From: Crocosphaera sp.
GTDB lineage: Bacteria > Cyanobacteriota > Cyanobacteriia > Cyanobacteriales > Microcystaceae
DNA length: 41,604 bases
Reading direction: 5' to 3'
Assembly: GCA_030064935.1 (NCBI GenBank)
Contig: JASJEA010000059.1
Span: forward strand, 1-41,604
Shown: positions 1 to 7,270 of the stretch, piece after piece
Layout of the letters: each line of letters begins with the position of its first letter
Numbering within the stretch: position 1 is the stretch's first letter
The notes under the pieces: model-generated
The model's database searches: none
Seen by the model: only the letters and a program-made list of their open reading frames with translations
What the model was told of the DNA's origin: nothing
Program-made: the position numbers and the translations under genes

Positions 1-148
1 CGCCATCATTATATCAAGCTAGATTATCATAAACCGCTTAATTATCATCACTACTTATTAAGAGGGTTGATTTTTTAGTCAACTCAGATTCTGAAACCGT
101 TATTTGATCCGTTTTTTCCAACTCTTGTCACCCCGTCAAGCAATTATC

Positions 149-1096
149 TTATGTCGAACTTAGGTCTCCAATTAATATTTTATCATCTAAACTAAAATCA
201 ATCTCAGCTTGATCCCGTTGAGATGCTAAATAATCCTTTTCAAAGGAGTCTTTTAAACCACTAATCAAATCATAATCAGGCTTCCAACTTAAGTCAGATA
301 AAGCTTTATCAATGTCTGCAAAAAAGTGCTGCATTCTTAATGGAAATGCCTTTTTTTTACCAAAGTCGAATTGTTTAGGATCATAGTGAACAATATTAAC
401 CTCATCAGATGATTTGCCCGCAGCAACAGCACAAGCCTTTGCTAATCCATCAAAGGTGACATAACGCTCTCCCGAAATATTGTAAATTTGTCCGATGGCT
501 TTTTTATTATCTAAAACAGCAGCCATTGCTTTCACTAAGTCTTGGACATGACCAAATTGAGTAAAATGTAATCCATTTCCAGGAATGGGTATCGGTCGAT
601 TTCTAACAATTCTATCAAAAAACCAAGCTTCTAAATCATTATAATTTTGAGGACCATAAATATAAGTAGGACGAATGGATGTCCAGGGAATACCTGATTT
701 TTCTAAGTAACTTTCTGTCTCAAATTTACCTTTATGACGACTATTAGGATCAACTTCATCTCCCTCAATATGAGGCATTTGATCTGATTTTAAATAAACT
801 CCTGCTGAACTGACATAGACAAAATGTTGAACTTGATCATTGAAAATTTCAACTAAAGGTCGTGTATCATTTAATTCTCTTCCATTATTATCAAAAATGG
901 CATCAAATTGTTCTGTAGCTAAGGCTTCTTTTAATTTTTGACTATCCTTGCGATCGCCGTGAATTTGTTGTATATCTTCAATCGGTGCAGGTTTATTTCC
1001 TCGGTTAAATAAAACGACTTCATGGCCTTGTTTAACTAATTCTTTAGTCAAATAAACCCCAATAAAACGGGTTCCCCCCATGATTAAAATGCGCAT
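149..1096 (-). CDS. CSP41-like NAD-dependent epimerase/dehydratase family protein
   Basis: This 315-residue protein is an atypical short-chain dehydrogenase. The N-terminal Rossmann motif GGTRFIG is at residues 7-13, and VYVSSAGVYL and RPTYIYGP match the SDR active-site and substrate regions. The order and length fit the CSP41 family, known in plastids as RNA-binding or endonuclease proteins associated with ribosomes and transcription and common in cyanobacteria. In place of the classical YxxxK tyrosine the relevant region reads YLKSDQ, which fits a family that is not a normal sugar epimerase. The ATG start follows a weak purine stretch. It is the last gene of a minus-strand group but is separated from the glycosyltransferase by about 235 bases, so it is probably transcribed on its own. 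A true sugar-nucleotide epimerase is the main alternative. Confidence 0.85.
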   Translation of the reverse strand: MRILIMGGTRFIGVYLTKELVKQGHEVVLFNRGNKPAPIEDIQQIHGDRKDSQKLKEALATEQFDAIFDNNGRELNDTRPLVEIFNDQVQHFVYVSSAGVYLKSDQMPHIEGDEVDPNSRHKGKFETESYLEKSGIPWTSIRPTYIYGPQNYNDLEAWFFDRIVRNRPIPIPGNGLHFTQFGHVQDLVKAMAAVLDNKKAIGQIYNISGERYVTFDGLAKACAVAAGKSSDEVNIVHYDPKQFDFGKKKAFPLRMQHFFADIDKALSDLSWKPDYDLISGLKDSFEKDYLASQRDQAEIDFSLDDKILIGDLSST

Positions 1097-1332
1097 AGTT
1101 CCCTCTATTATTGTCTTTACTTTAGATTAGGATACTACATTTTCATGGGTTTAGAAGCAGAAAAAAGAGAACTTAAGAACTACCCTATACTCTAATATAG
1201 AAATTTATGAGGCGTAACAGCTTAGCAAAGGTGCGAGTAGACTCCCTTAGTGATTTAATTAAAGCGAGCGCTTAATAAGATAAATTTTCATTGAAATTTA
1301 AAAAATCAAAGAAATATTCTTATTTTTTAAGT

Positions 1333-2322
1333 TCAATAATAGGTTTTAGTATCTGAAGAACGTACATCTAATTCAAATCCATAACGCTCTCGAATTAAAT
1401 AGAGGGGTCGTTGTTTAGTTTCTTCATAAATTCGTCCTAAATATTCGCCGAGTATTCCTAAGGTAATTAATTGAACTCCCCCAATAAATAAAATAGTCAC
1501 CATCAAAGAGGCATATCCTGGCACATCAATGCCTAGAATTAAGGTTCTAATAATGAGAAAACTACCGTAAATAAAAGCCAACATAGATAAAACTACCCCT
1601 AAATAACTCCAAACCTTTAAGGGAAGTAAACTAAAAGAGGTAATGCCATCTAAGGCAAAATTCCATAATTTCCAGTAATTCCATTTGGTAGTTCCTTGCA
1701 GTCGATTCGGGCGATCATATACGATGTAAGTCTGTTTAAACCCTACCCAAGCAAAAAGACCTTTCATAAACCGAGTCCTTTCAGGCATCTTTTTCAGCGC
1801 ATCTACTACCCGTCTATCCAAAAGACGAAAATCTCCTGTGTCACGGGGAATAGGAACAGTGCTAATGCGACCGATAATGCGATAAAAAACATTGGCTGTC
1901 ATGCGCTTGAACCAACTTTCTCCCTGTCTTGAACGACGTTTCGCGCAAACCACATCATACCCTTCTCGCCATTTCTCAATCAGTTGTTCGATGAGTTCGG
2001 GGGGATCTTGTAAGTCGGCATCAATAGGAATTATAGCTTGACCTTGAGCGTTTTCTAGTCCAGCACTTAAAGCAATATCTTTACCAAAGTTACGAGAGAG
2101 ACTAATAACTTTAATGGCTGTATAGCGATGATGATATTCGATTAGACATTTCAAGGTGTTATCCCGACTACCATCGTCAACGCAAACTATCTCATAGGGA
2201 ACGTTAAGACCGTTTAAAACCCGCAAAAGTCTCTCAAACAGCGAGTCTAGTCCTTGTTCCTCATTGTAACAAGGGATAATAATTGATATTTCTACCTGAT
2301 TCAGATTAAAGGGCATAGTCAT
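1333..2322 (-). CDS. Family 2 glycosyltransferase, DPM1/GtrB type, with two C-terminal membrane helices
   Basis: The 329-residue product has a GT-A fold start (ISIIIPCYNEEQGL, residues about 12-25), the DxD-like nucleotide-sugar and metal site in PIDADLQDPPELIE, and two hydrophobic helices near residues 236-260 and 268-292. That layout is typical of GtrB/DPM1-like enzymes, which transfer a sugar from a nucleotide donor to undecaprenyl or dolichyl phosphate on the cytoplasmic face of the membrane. The C-terminal LGEYLGRIYEETKQRPLY is the common ending of this subfamily. A second ATG lies two codons downstream. The gene ends and begins in short spacers and sits upstream of ftsI in a cell-envelope neighbourhood. 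The sugar and acceptor cannot be told from sequence. Confidence 0.9.
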   Translation of the reverse strand: MTMPFNLNQVEISIIIPCYNEEQGLDSLFERLLRVLNGLNVPYEIVCVDDGSRDNTLKCLIEYHHRYTAIKVISLSRNFGKDIALSAGLENAQGQAIIPIDADLQDPPELIEQLIEKWREGYDVVCAKRRSRQGESWFKRMTANVFYRIIGRISTVPIPRDTGDFRLLDRRVVDALKKMPERTRFMKGLFAWVGFKQTYIVYDRPNRLQGTTKWNYWKLWNFALDGITSFSLLPLKVWSYLGVVLSMLAFIYGSFLIIRTLILGIDVPGYASLMVTILFIGGVQLITLGILGEYLGRIYEETKQRPLYLIRERYGFELDVRSSDTKTYY

Positions 2323-2364
2323 ATGGGGTTAATATAATTAAATCGATTTTATCCATTTAATGAA

Positions 2365-4179
2365 TTATTGACTCGGAGGGATGCCTTTTAAGGAAATCAA
2401 GGCATCCATGACCAATTTTGCTACTGGTGCAGCTACGGTTGAGCCATAGGTATTAGCTCCTTGGGGTTCATCTACCACCACTAAAACCACGTATCTAGGG
2501 GACTCAACAGGCAAAATTGAGACAAAACTGGTAATTTTAGCATTGGGTAAATAACCTCCTCTGGGCCCTGCTTTTTGTGCGGTCCCTGTTTTACCCCCAA
2601 TTCTATAACCTGCTGTTTTGGCCGCTTTTCCTGAGCCTTTATCCACTACGGTTTCCATTAATTCCACCACTTGCTGACTGACTTTCGGCGAAATAATCTC
2701 TTGGCTTTGATACTTCGGTTGCCAATGTAGGGTTCCTTCCACATCCACTAACCCTTTAACCAGATGGGGGGTAACTAATTTTCCTCCATTGGCTAAGGCC
2801 CCCTGTAGTTGAACTAATTTCATCGGGGTGAGGGAAAACCCTTGACCAAAGGAAGCTGTGGCCACTTCGATAGAACGTTTGGTAAACACTTCCTTACTTT
2901 TTAAGCGTCCCCTCACTTCTCCAGGTAAATCAATCCCTGTTTTTTGATTAATGTCTAATTGTTTTAGACGATTATAATAATCTTCCTTTTTCAACCGTCG
3001 CATCATATGAACCATAGCCACATTGCTAGAGGTTTGTAAGATTTCAGCAATATTAATGGAGCCATTCCCCCTTAAAGTCGCATTCCTAATAGGCCAACCA
3101 TCCACTTTAACCAACCCGGAGTCATGGAAAACAGTATTTGCTTGGATGACTCCTGCTTCTAACGCTAAAGCCACATTGATGGGTTTAAAGGTTGATCCTG
3201 GTTCATAGAGATCACTAACGGTCCAATTTTTGAGTAATTGGAGAGGAGATTCATAAAATTCATTGGGATCAAAGGTGGGTTCACAGACTAAAGATAATAA
3301 AGAACCATCTGTTGCATCCATGACAATCACGGCTCCCCGTTTAGCGTTAAACTTTTGTAGTTGTTGTTGCAAAGCACGACGAGCAGCCCTTTGCAAACGC
3401 ATATCAACGGTTAATTGGACTCTCCAGTCATTAGACTTGAGAAGATCATCCGGTAAAGAATTAGGGAGAATAGCACCCAGTGCAGTCCTTTGAACGGATA
3501 AACTCTCTAAATCTCGTTTCAGCAGTTTTTCTTGACTTAATTCAATCCCGGCTTGTCCCGATCGCTCATGATCCACAAATCCCACCACATCAGCCATCAT
3601 CTTCTCTTGGGGATAAAAACGGCTATAGGTTTCTTCCACATCTATCCCATCTAAACTCAGTGCATCGATTTCTCGCGCCACCCCTTCACTGAGCCCTCTG
3701 GCAATAGGAATTCCTGTCTTACGCTGTTTGAACCGTTCTATCAATTCTTGAGGGGTTTTTGTTTCTAAGATTTCACTAAGTTTTGCTGCTACTGTGGTTT
3801 GAGATTCTTTAAACTGAATGGGATGAACATATAAAATATATTCCAGGCGATCGGTGGCTAATATATTGCCTTGACTATCAATAATCGAGCGTCGTGGAAT
3901 ATAAGGGCGAATATTAACGGTTTGCTGGGAACGGGCCTTTTGTTGTAACTCTTCGGCCTGAATAATTTGCAATTGATAGGTTTTCCAACCCAACCCTAAT
4001 ATTCCAGTTGCTAAAACCAGCCAAACTAAGAGGAGACGAAATTTTGGCAAGGGGGAGGGTTGCTTTTTGTTTTTGGGTTGAGAGGAACGTCGAGTAATCT
4101 TATTTCGGCCAACAGGTTTTTTCCTCAGACGAGTCTGACGAGGTTTAGGGGAACGCTGTTGAGAGCGAAGTTTACTCAT
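2365..4179 (-). CDS. ftsI: Penicillin-binding protein 2 / septal peptidoglycan transpeptidase FtsI
   Basis: The 604-residue protein is a class B penicillin-binding protein that cross-links septal peptidoglycan. It has a basic cytoplasmic tail (1-45), one membrane anchor (about 47-67), a PBP dimer/pedestal domain (about 90-240) and a transpeptidase domain (about 255-595). The catalytic motifs are all present: STFK with nucleophile Ser329, SSN at 384-386 and KTGT from Lys530. There are no C-terminal PASTA repeats. The start is ATG. A small bitopic coiled-coil gene lies directly upstream on the same strand (4371-4934), as in many dcw-type ftsL-ftsI arrangements. No other dcw gene is in the window. 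A general elongation PBP2 (MrdA) is less likely given the compact length and the neighbour. Confidence 0.93.
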   Translation of the reverse strand: MSKLRSQQRSPKPRQTRLRKKPVGRNKITRRSSQPKNKKQPSPLPKFRLLLVWLVLATGILGLGWKTYQLQIIQAEELQQKARSQQTVNIRPYIPRRSIIDSQGNILATDRLEYILYVHPIQFKESQTTVAAKLSEILETKTPQELIERFKQRKTGIPIARGLSEGVAREIDALSLDGIDVEETYSRFYPQEKMMADVVGFVDHERSGQAGIELSQEKLLKRDLESLSVQRTALGAILPNSLPDDLLKSNDWRVQLTVDMRLQRAARRALQQQLQKFNAKRGAVIVMDATDGSLLSLVCEPTFDPNEFYESPLQLLKNWTVSDLYEPGSTFKPINVALALEAGVIQANTVFHDSGLVKVDGWPIRNATLRGNGSINIAEILQTSSNVAMVHMMRRLKKEDYYNRLKQLDINQKTGIDLPGEVRGRLKSKEVFTKRSIEVATASFGQGFSLTPMKLVQLQGALANGGKLVTPHLVKGLVDVEGTLHWQPKYQSQEIISPKVSQQVVELMETVVDKGSGKAAKTAGYRIGGKTGTAQKAGPRGGYLPNAKITSFVSILPVESPRYVVLVVVDEPQGANTYGSTVAAPVAKLVMDALISLKGIPPSQ

Positions 4180-4370
4180 GGTTTAGTAGTGGTGAGAGAT
4201 CAAGGTTTCTACAATTTAGTAAACAGATTTTATCATTGGGGAACTCAGATTAAAGTGAGTTCAATGTTAGGAGTTCGCGGTTATGATTTTTTCAAGGAGA
4301 AAATGAGGATTTGAGACTGCTGATTCAAGTAAGTTGTCTACAAATTTCCTTATCTCGAACTCAAACCGGA

Positions 4371-4934
4371 TTAGTAAGCGATGGGATTATCCGAGATTAT
4401 AGGAGGTTTGGGAGTCTGTTGAACTGCCTCAGACACTTTTAGCTGAGAAACATCAGCAGGGGCTAGAAAGATTGATTGATGGGGATTGGGTTCGGTTAAA
4501 CCTGAGCCAGGCTGTTCAGCTTTTTCTGCCATTTTATGTTTTAAGGATTCATTGGTTGAAGCCAGTTGACGTTCGTTTTGTTGTAAGGTTTTCAGTTTAG
4601 AAAATTCTCGCGTCCAAAGGGTGGGAGAATAAACCGTCCAACTGTAGGCTCCCAAAGTAAGGGCAACTAACCCACAGGTTAGGGTAGTAGAACTTTTCTG
4701 CACCAACAAGAGAAATTGTAAGGCTAGGGGTAATTGTTTGGGTTTGGTTGGCAAAGGAGTAACTTTGGTCGAATAAGCTTTTTTTCTAGGTTCTACTGTG
4801 GTTAGCTTCTTCTGTTGATTCTGTTGCGCAACGGTACGTAATTGATAATTATGATCTCTCGTAGTCTGTCTTTTTCGACGACGGTTTGGACGAGGTGGAG
4901 GAGGTGTGGGCAAATAATCGCGTGCAACAGTCAT
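4371..4934 (-). CDS. Small bitopic membrane coiled-coil protein, FtsL-like candidate
   Basis: The protein has 187 residues. Visible parts are a proline- and arginine-rich cytoplasmic N-terminus (RPNRRRKRQ at 15-23), one hydrophobic helix (about 81-102), and a following predicted coiled coil (about 106-140, with leucine and glutamate-rich heptads such as KLKTLQQNERQLAS), then a proline-rich tail. No enzymatic motif is visible. Size, topology and position about 190 bases upstream of ftsI on the same strand are what is expected of FtsL, a member of the FtsQLB divisome subcomplex that is poorly conserved in sequence. The assignment is by context and topology, not by family motif. The ATG start is the only sensible one in frame. 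Alternative: an uncharacterised cyanobacterial protein unrelated to FtsL. Confidence 0.75.
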   Translation of the reverse strand: MTVARDYLPTPPPPRPNRRRKRQTTRDHNYQLRTVAQQNQQKKLTTVEPRKKAYSTKVTPLPTKPKQLPLALQFLLLVQKSSTTLTCGLVALTLGAYSWTVYSPTLWTREFSKLKTLQQNERQLASTNESLKHKMAEKAEQPGSGLTEPNPHQSIFLAPADVSQLKVSEAVQQTPKPPIISDNPIAY

Positions 4935-5214
4935 AGTTATGGTTTATGCTTTGTGCTAATGCTTTGATTTTAGATTAAAGGTCAGGAGATGATTCTTATC
5001 AGACCCTTAAGGTATGATTGTTGTGTTAGACGGCCAGATAGCCAACTATGTTGCATTCTCCTTGATTTGTTTGTCTTGATTTCTGTTGTGGATTGTTTCA
5101 TCTGATGATGATGTGATAGGAGTGTGCGCATCTTGCTCACTAACGACAAAAATAGCAACCAGGAACTATAGCATTTCTCATGCTGGTGAGGTACAAAATT
5201 TTTGAGCTTTGGGC

Positions 5215-5235
5215 GTTCGGAGTTCGGAGTTTGGG
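5215..5235. repeat. Short tandem heptamer repeat (STRR-like)
   Basis: Two exact GTTCGGA units are followed by a third, degenerate GTTTGGG unit. Short tandemly repeated heptamers are common between genes in cyanobacteria. Three units are few, so this may be a remnant. Confidence 0.6.
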
Positions 5236-5370
5236 AAGAAGACATCAGAGTTAGAAACCTCATATAAAAATTCTAGTTATTGCTTTAGCAACCTAGTATA
5301 ATCTCATCTTTGAGTCAAAAATTTGAGTTTTTTAGTTATACTTTTAACTAAGTATTGAGTGAAAAAAAGC

Positions 5371-5383
5371 GTTCCAAGCCTCC
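5371..5383. repeat. GTTCCAAGCCTCC dispersed repeat, copy 1 (partial)
   Basis: The 13-base core is identical to those at 5468 and 13622. It is followed by TCTTTCAAGGGGATG, which can fold back weakly on the CCTC part of the core. The rest of the longer repeat seen in the other two copies is missing. Confidence 0.5.
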
Positions 5384-5467
5384 TCTTTCAAGGGGATGAA
5401 AAGCAGTCGAGGTATGGCGAAGATGCCTCTCCATATCCAATCGACCAAGAGAAGAAAAATTTTTCTT

Positions 5468-5514
5468 GTTCCAAGCCTCCAAGTTGAGATGGAGGTAATT
5501 CTAAATTCTGATTG
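5468..5514. repeat. GTTCCAAGCCTCC dispersed repeat, copy 2
   Basis: This copy shares GTTCCAAGCCTCCAA, then GGTAATTCTAAATT, then GATTG with the copy at 13622. The 12 or so bases between the first two blocks differ, but the spacing is almost the same. Here the core forms a hairpin, CCTCCA pairing with TGGAGG at 5488-5494. A 16-base palindrome (5452-5467) abuts the left end. Palindromic intergenic repeat is the likely nature. Confidence 0.6.
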
Positions 5515-5703
5515 GCCTCTGCAACAAAATGACGCTTATGGAAGTCTAGGAAAGTAGAAATAAGTGGAAATTTAGGCAATTAAAGCGTTCACATCATAAA
5601 CTGTCACTTTTGATCAGCAATTACCTTCCGATTAATTTTATTCTTAAAACAGTTGATAGTAAATGTAACCAAAATAAGCAATCTGTGAGGAGAAACCAAT
5701 CCT

Positions 5704-6516
5704 ATGAAACAAAAAACTTTAATCAAAGCAACGGGATGCGGTTTAGGATTAATCCTTATTTTTTTCCCATCTCAAATCAATGCTAATCCCTTATTCGACT
5801 TTCTTAGAGACTATACAAATTCTAGAACGAATAATGCCCAAGATTATGATTATAATGTAGCGCAACAGAGTCCTGATGATATCATTATCGATACCAACCC
5901 TCAACCCTCTGGGGCACCACCTCCAACCACTACCAGTTCCAGTGATACTCGTTTTGAATGTCAATTCAACGAGGGAAGATATAAAGTCATGTATCGTCCC
6001 CAGTCTCAGTCTATGCAACCTTATCCTTGGGCAATTCCTAGCAACATGGGGGATGGTTGGACAGCAGAACGTCGTTGTGGTGAAATCAGTCGCCGTTTAG
6101 AAATGTATCGACCGGATGGACTCCTAGAATTAAGGACAGGACAAGAAAACGGCTATGATACCATCTGTGTAACCACCGAAGTTGATCAATCTTGTCGCAT
6201 TGTTTTAACAGTTCCTCCTGGAAAAAACCCAGAAATCACCCGCAATCAAATTTTCCAGACTCTAGTCGCTGCTGAAGAAGGACAATATACCCAAGGGGTG
6301 AGTGCTTTTACCGGAGGGGGAAGTATAGTAAATAATCCTTTAGGTCAACTCCTTAATGGTACCATTCCTCAAATCAATAAACCTACTTCTAATGGTATTA
6401 ACTTGCTTCCTTTCTTAGATAAAGAAGATGGAGGAACAGGGGAAAATTTACAACAGACTTCTACTAATACTAATCCTAATCCTGCTCCTACCTTCAATCC
6501 CGACTTATTTCGATAA
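5704..6516 (+). CDS. Secreted COP23-domain protein
   Basis: The 270-residue product begins with an N-terminal signal peptide (about 1-28, ending INA-NP). A low-complexity linker follows, then a COP23 domain at about residues 80-200 (FECQFNEGRYKVMYRP ... AERRCGEISRRLEMYR ... YDTICVTT ... CRIVLTVPPGKNP). Four cysteines in this domain could form two disulfides. COP23 was first described as a circadian oscillating, membrane-associated 23 kDa protein of a unicellular diazotrophic cyanobacterium; the family's molecular function is not known. The tail (200-270) is rich in Asn, Pro and Thr and probably disordered. The ATG follows GAGGAGAAACC, a good ribosome binding site. It is transcribed alone and ends at a hairpin at 6533. 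Confidence 0.88.
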   Translation: MKQKTLIKATGCGLGLILIFFPSQINANPLFDFLRDYTNSRTNNAQDYDYNVAQQSPDDIIIDTNPQPSGAPPPTTTSSSDTRFECQFNEGRYKVMYRPQSQSMQPYPWAIPSNMGDGWTAERRCGEISRRLEMYRPDGLLELRTGQENGYDTICVTTEVDQSCRIVLTVPPGKNPEITRNQIFQTLVAAEEGQYTQGVSAFTGGGSIVNNPLGQLLNGTIPQINKPTSNGINLLPFLDKEDGGTGENLQQTSTNTNPNPAPTFNPDLFR

Positions 6517-6532
6517 ATATACGCTCTTTAAA

Positions 6533-6554
6533 ACTCCTGTTCTTCAACAGGAGT
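6533..6554. terminator. Hairpin terminator between convergent COP23 and GNAT genes
   Basis: ACTCCTGTT (6533-6541) pairs perfectly with AACAGGAGT (6546-6554) around a four-base loop. It lies 17 bases after the COP23 stop and just before the stop of the opposing acetyltransferase gene, so it may serve both strands. The T-runs on both sides are short. Confidence 0.65.
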
Positions 6555-6558
6555 AACT

Positions 6559-7095
6559 TCAGTTCTCCTCTAAAGTTTTTTTGTATAAAACGTGCTTTCT
6601 CAGGGGATGTGCTTGCGGTAATAAGGGATGTTCAAATTGATCGATATGTTTCATCCCAATACGTTCCATAACCTGACGAGAACGAACATTTTGAGGAACA
6701 GTAAACGACACAATTTCTAATAAATTTAATTCTTTAAATCCGTAATTTAAAGCTGCCTTTGCCCCTTCTGTTGCATAACCTTTTCCCCAATGCTCATAAG
6801 CTAAACGCCAACCAACTTCCACACAAGGTGTAAAAAAAGATTGAAACTTGGGAATGGATAAACCAATCAATCCAATCAAGGTTTTATCCCTCATTAATTC
6901 TACAGCCAAAAAACTATATCCGTCTTCTTCAAACTGTCGTTTTATACGTTCAACAAGTTGATCACTCTCTTCTTTCGATAACGGTTTTGGCATAAATTCC
7001 ATGACCCTAGGATCGGAATTTAGCTTAAAAAATGGTTCTTTATCTTCTTCTTTCCATTGTCTTAATTTTAGTCTTGGCGTTAAAATTTTTATCAT
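6559..7095 (-). CDS. GNAT family N-acetyltransferase (RimJ/RimL-like)
   Basis: The 178-residue enzyme transfers an acetyl group from acetyl-CoA to an amine, probably a protein N-terminus or small molecule. It starts with the family hallmark ILTPRLKLRQWKEED, contains the VGWRLAYEHWGKGYATEGAK acetyl-CoA pyrophosphate-loop region (about 88-107) and ends with NVRSRQVMERIGMKH, the alpha4/beta7 part of RimJ/RimL-type enzymes. I chose the ATG at 7095 because homologues start at this point; an in-frame ATG at 7131 would add 12 residues that do not look like the family. Neither start has a strong ribosome binding site. The substrate is unknown. Confidence 0.85.
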   Translation of the reverse strand: MIKILTPRLKLRQWKEEDKEPFFKLNSDPRVMEFMPKPLSKEESDQLVERIKRQFEEDGYSFLAVELMRDKTLIGLIGLSIPKFQSFFTPCVEVGWRLAYEHWGKGYATEGAKAALNYGFKELNLLEIVSFTVPQNVRSRQVMERIGMKHIDQFEHPLLPQAHPLRKHVLYKKTLEEN

Positions 7096-7270
7096 AATTA
7101 GCTTGAAATAGTAAAGGAAAAGTTTTTGCATTGTGGATAAACTTAAATTTTTCCAAAAATTGGGTCAAAGGAACAACAGGTTTTTCTCTAGTTGTTGTAC
7201 TGTCAGCTTTTTCTGAAGATTGGGAATAATTCTCGGATTCCCTAGTAAGTAAGTAGTCATCAATCGGCAT
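7040..7270 (-). CDS. Small open frame directly after, and in frame with, the polyferredoxin stop codon
   Basis: The frame encodes 76 residues and begins with an ATG immediately after the TAA of the 7271-8950 gene, in the same frame. It overlaps the start of the acetyltransferase gene in another frame. The sequence (Ser/Thr-rich start, then VPLTQFLEKFKFIHNAK and a Lys-rich tail) matches no family I know. It may be a chance frame, a translationally coupled small protein, or the former C-terminus of the upstream protein cut off by a nonsense change. Confidence that it is translated is low. Confidence 0.25.
   Translation of the reverse strand: MPIDDYLLTRESENYSQSSEKADSTTTREKPVVPLTQFLEKFKFIHNAKTFPLLFQANYDKNFNAKTKIKTMERRR

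Larger units (their letters stand above)
4935..5703. other. Long spacer with repeats between the ftsL-like gene and the COP23 gene
   Basis: I see no convincing gene here. The frames open at 4982-5263 and 5388-5579 on the minus strand have no recognisable domain, and the second runs through repeated DNA. The spacer holds a short tandem heptamer run (5215-5235), two copies of a GTTCCAAGCCTCC repeat (5371 and 5468), an extended hairpin formed around 5407-5443 (arms TCGAGGTATGG and CCATATCC plus TCGA), and a perfect 16-base palindrome at 5452-5467. The region just before the COP23 start should contain its promoter, but no clear sigma-70 boxes could be assigned. Confidence 0.5.

Noticed and set aside
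4982-5263. 93-codon minus-strand frame upstream of the ftsL-like gene
   Set aside because: It runs through a short tandem repeat, has no domain, odd His/Ser-rich composition and no good ribosome binding site. Probably chance.
5371-5514. Possible CRISPR array from the repeated GTTCCAAGCCTCC
   Set aside because: Only two copies here with irregular spacing and no repeat of 25-40 bases; no cas genes in the window.
5388-5579. 63-codon minus-strand frame before COP23
   Set aside because: It spans dispersed palindromic repeats; the only conserved part (LELP-x4-GGLE) is explained by the DNA repeat.
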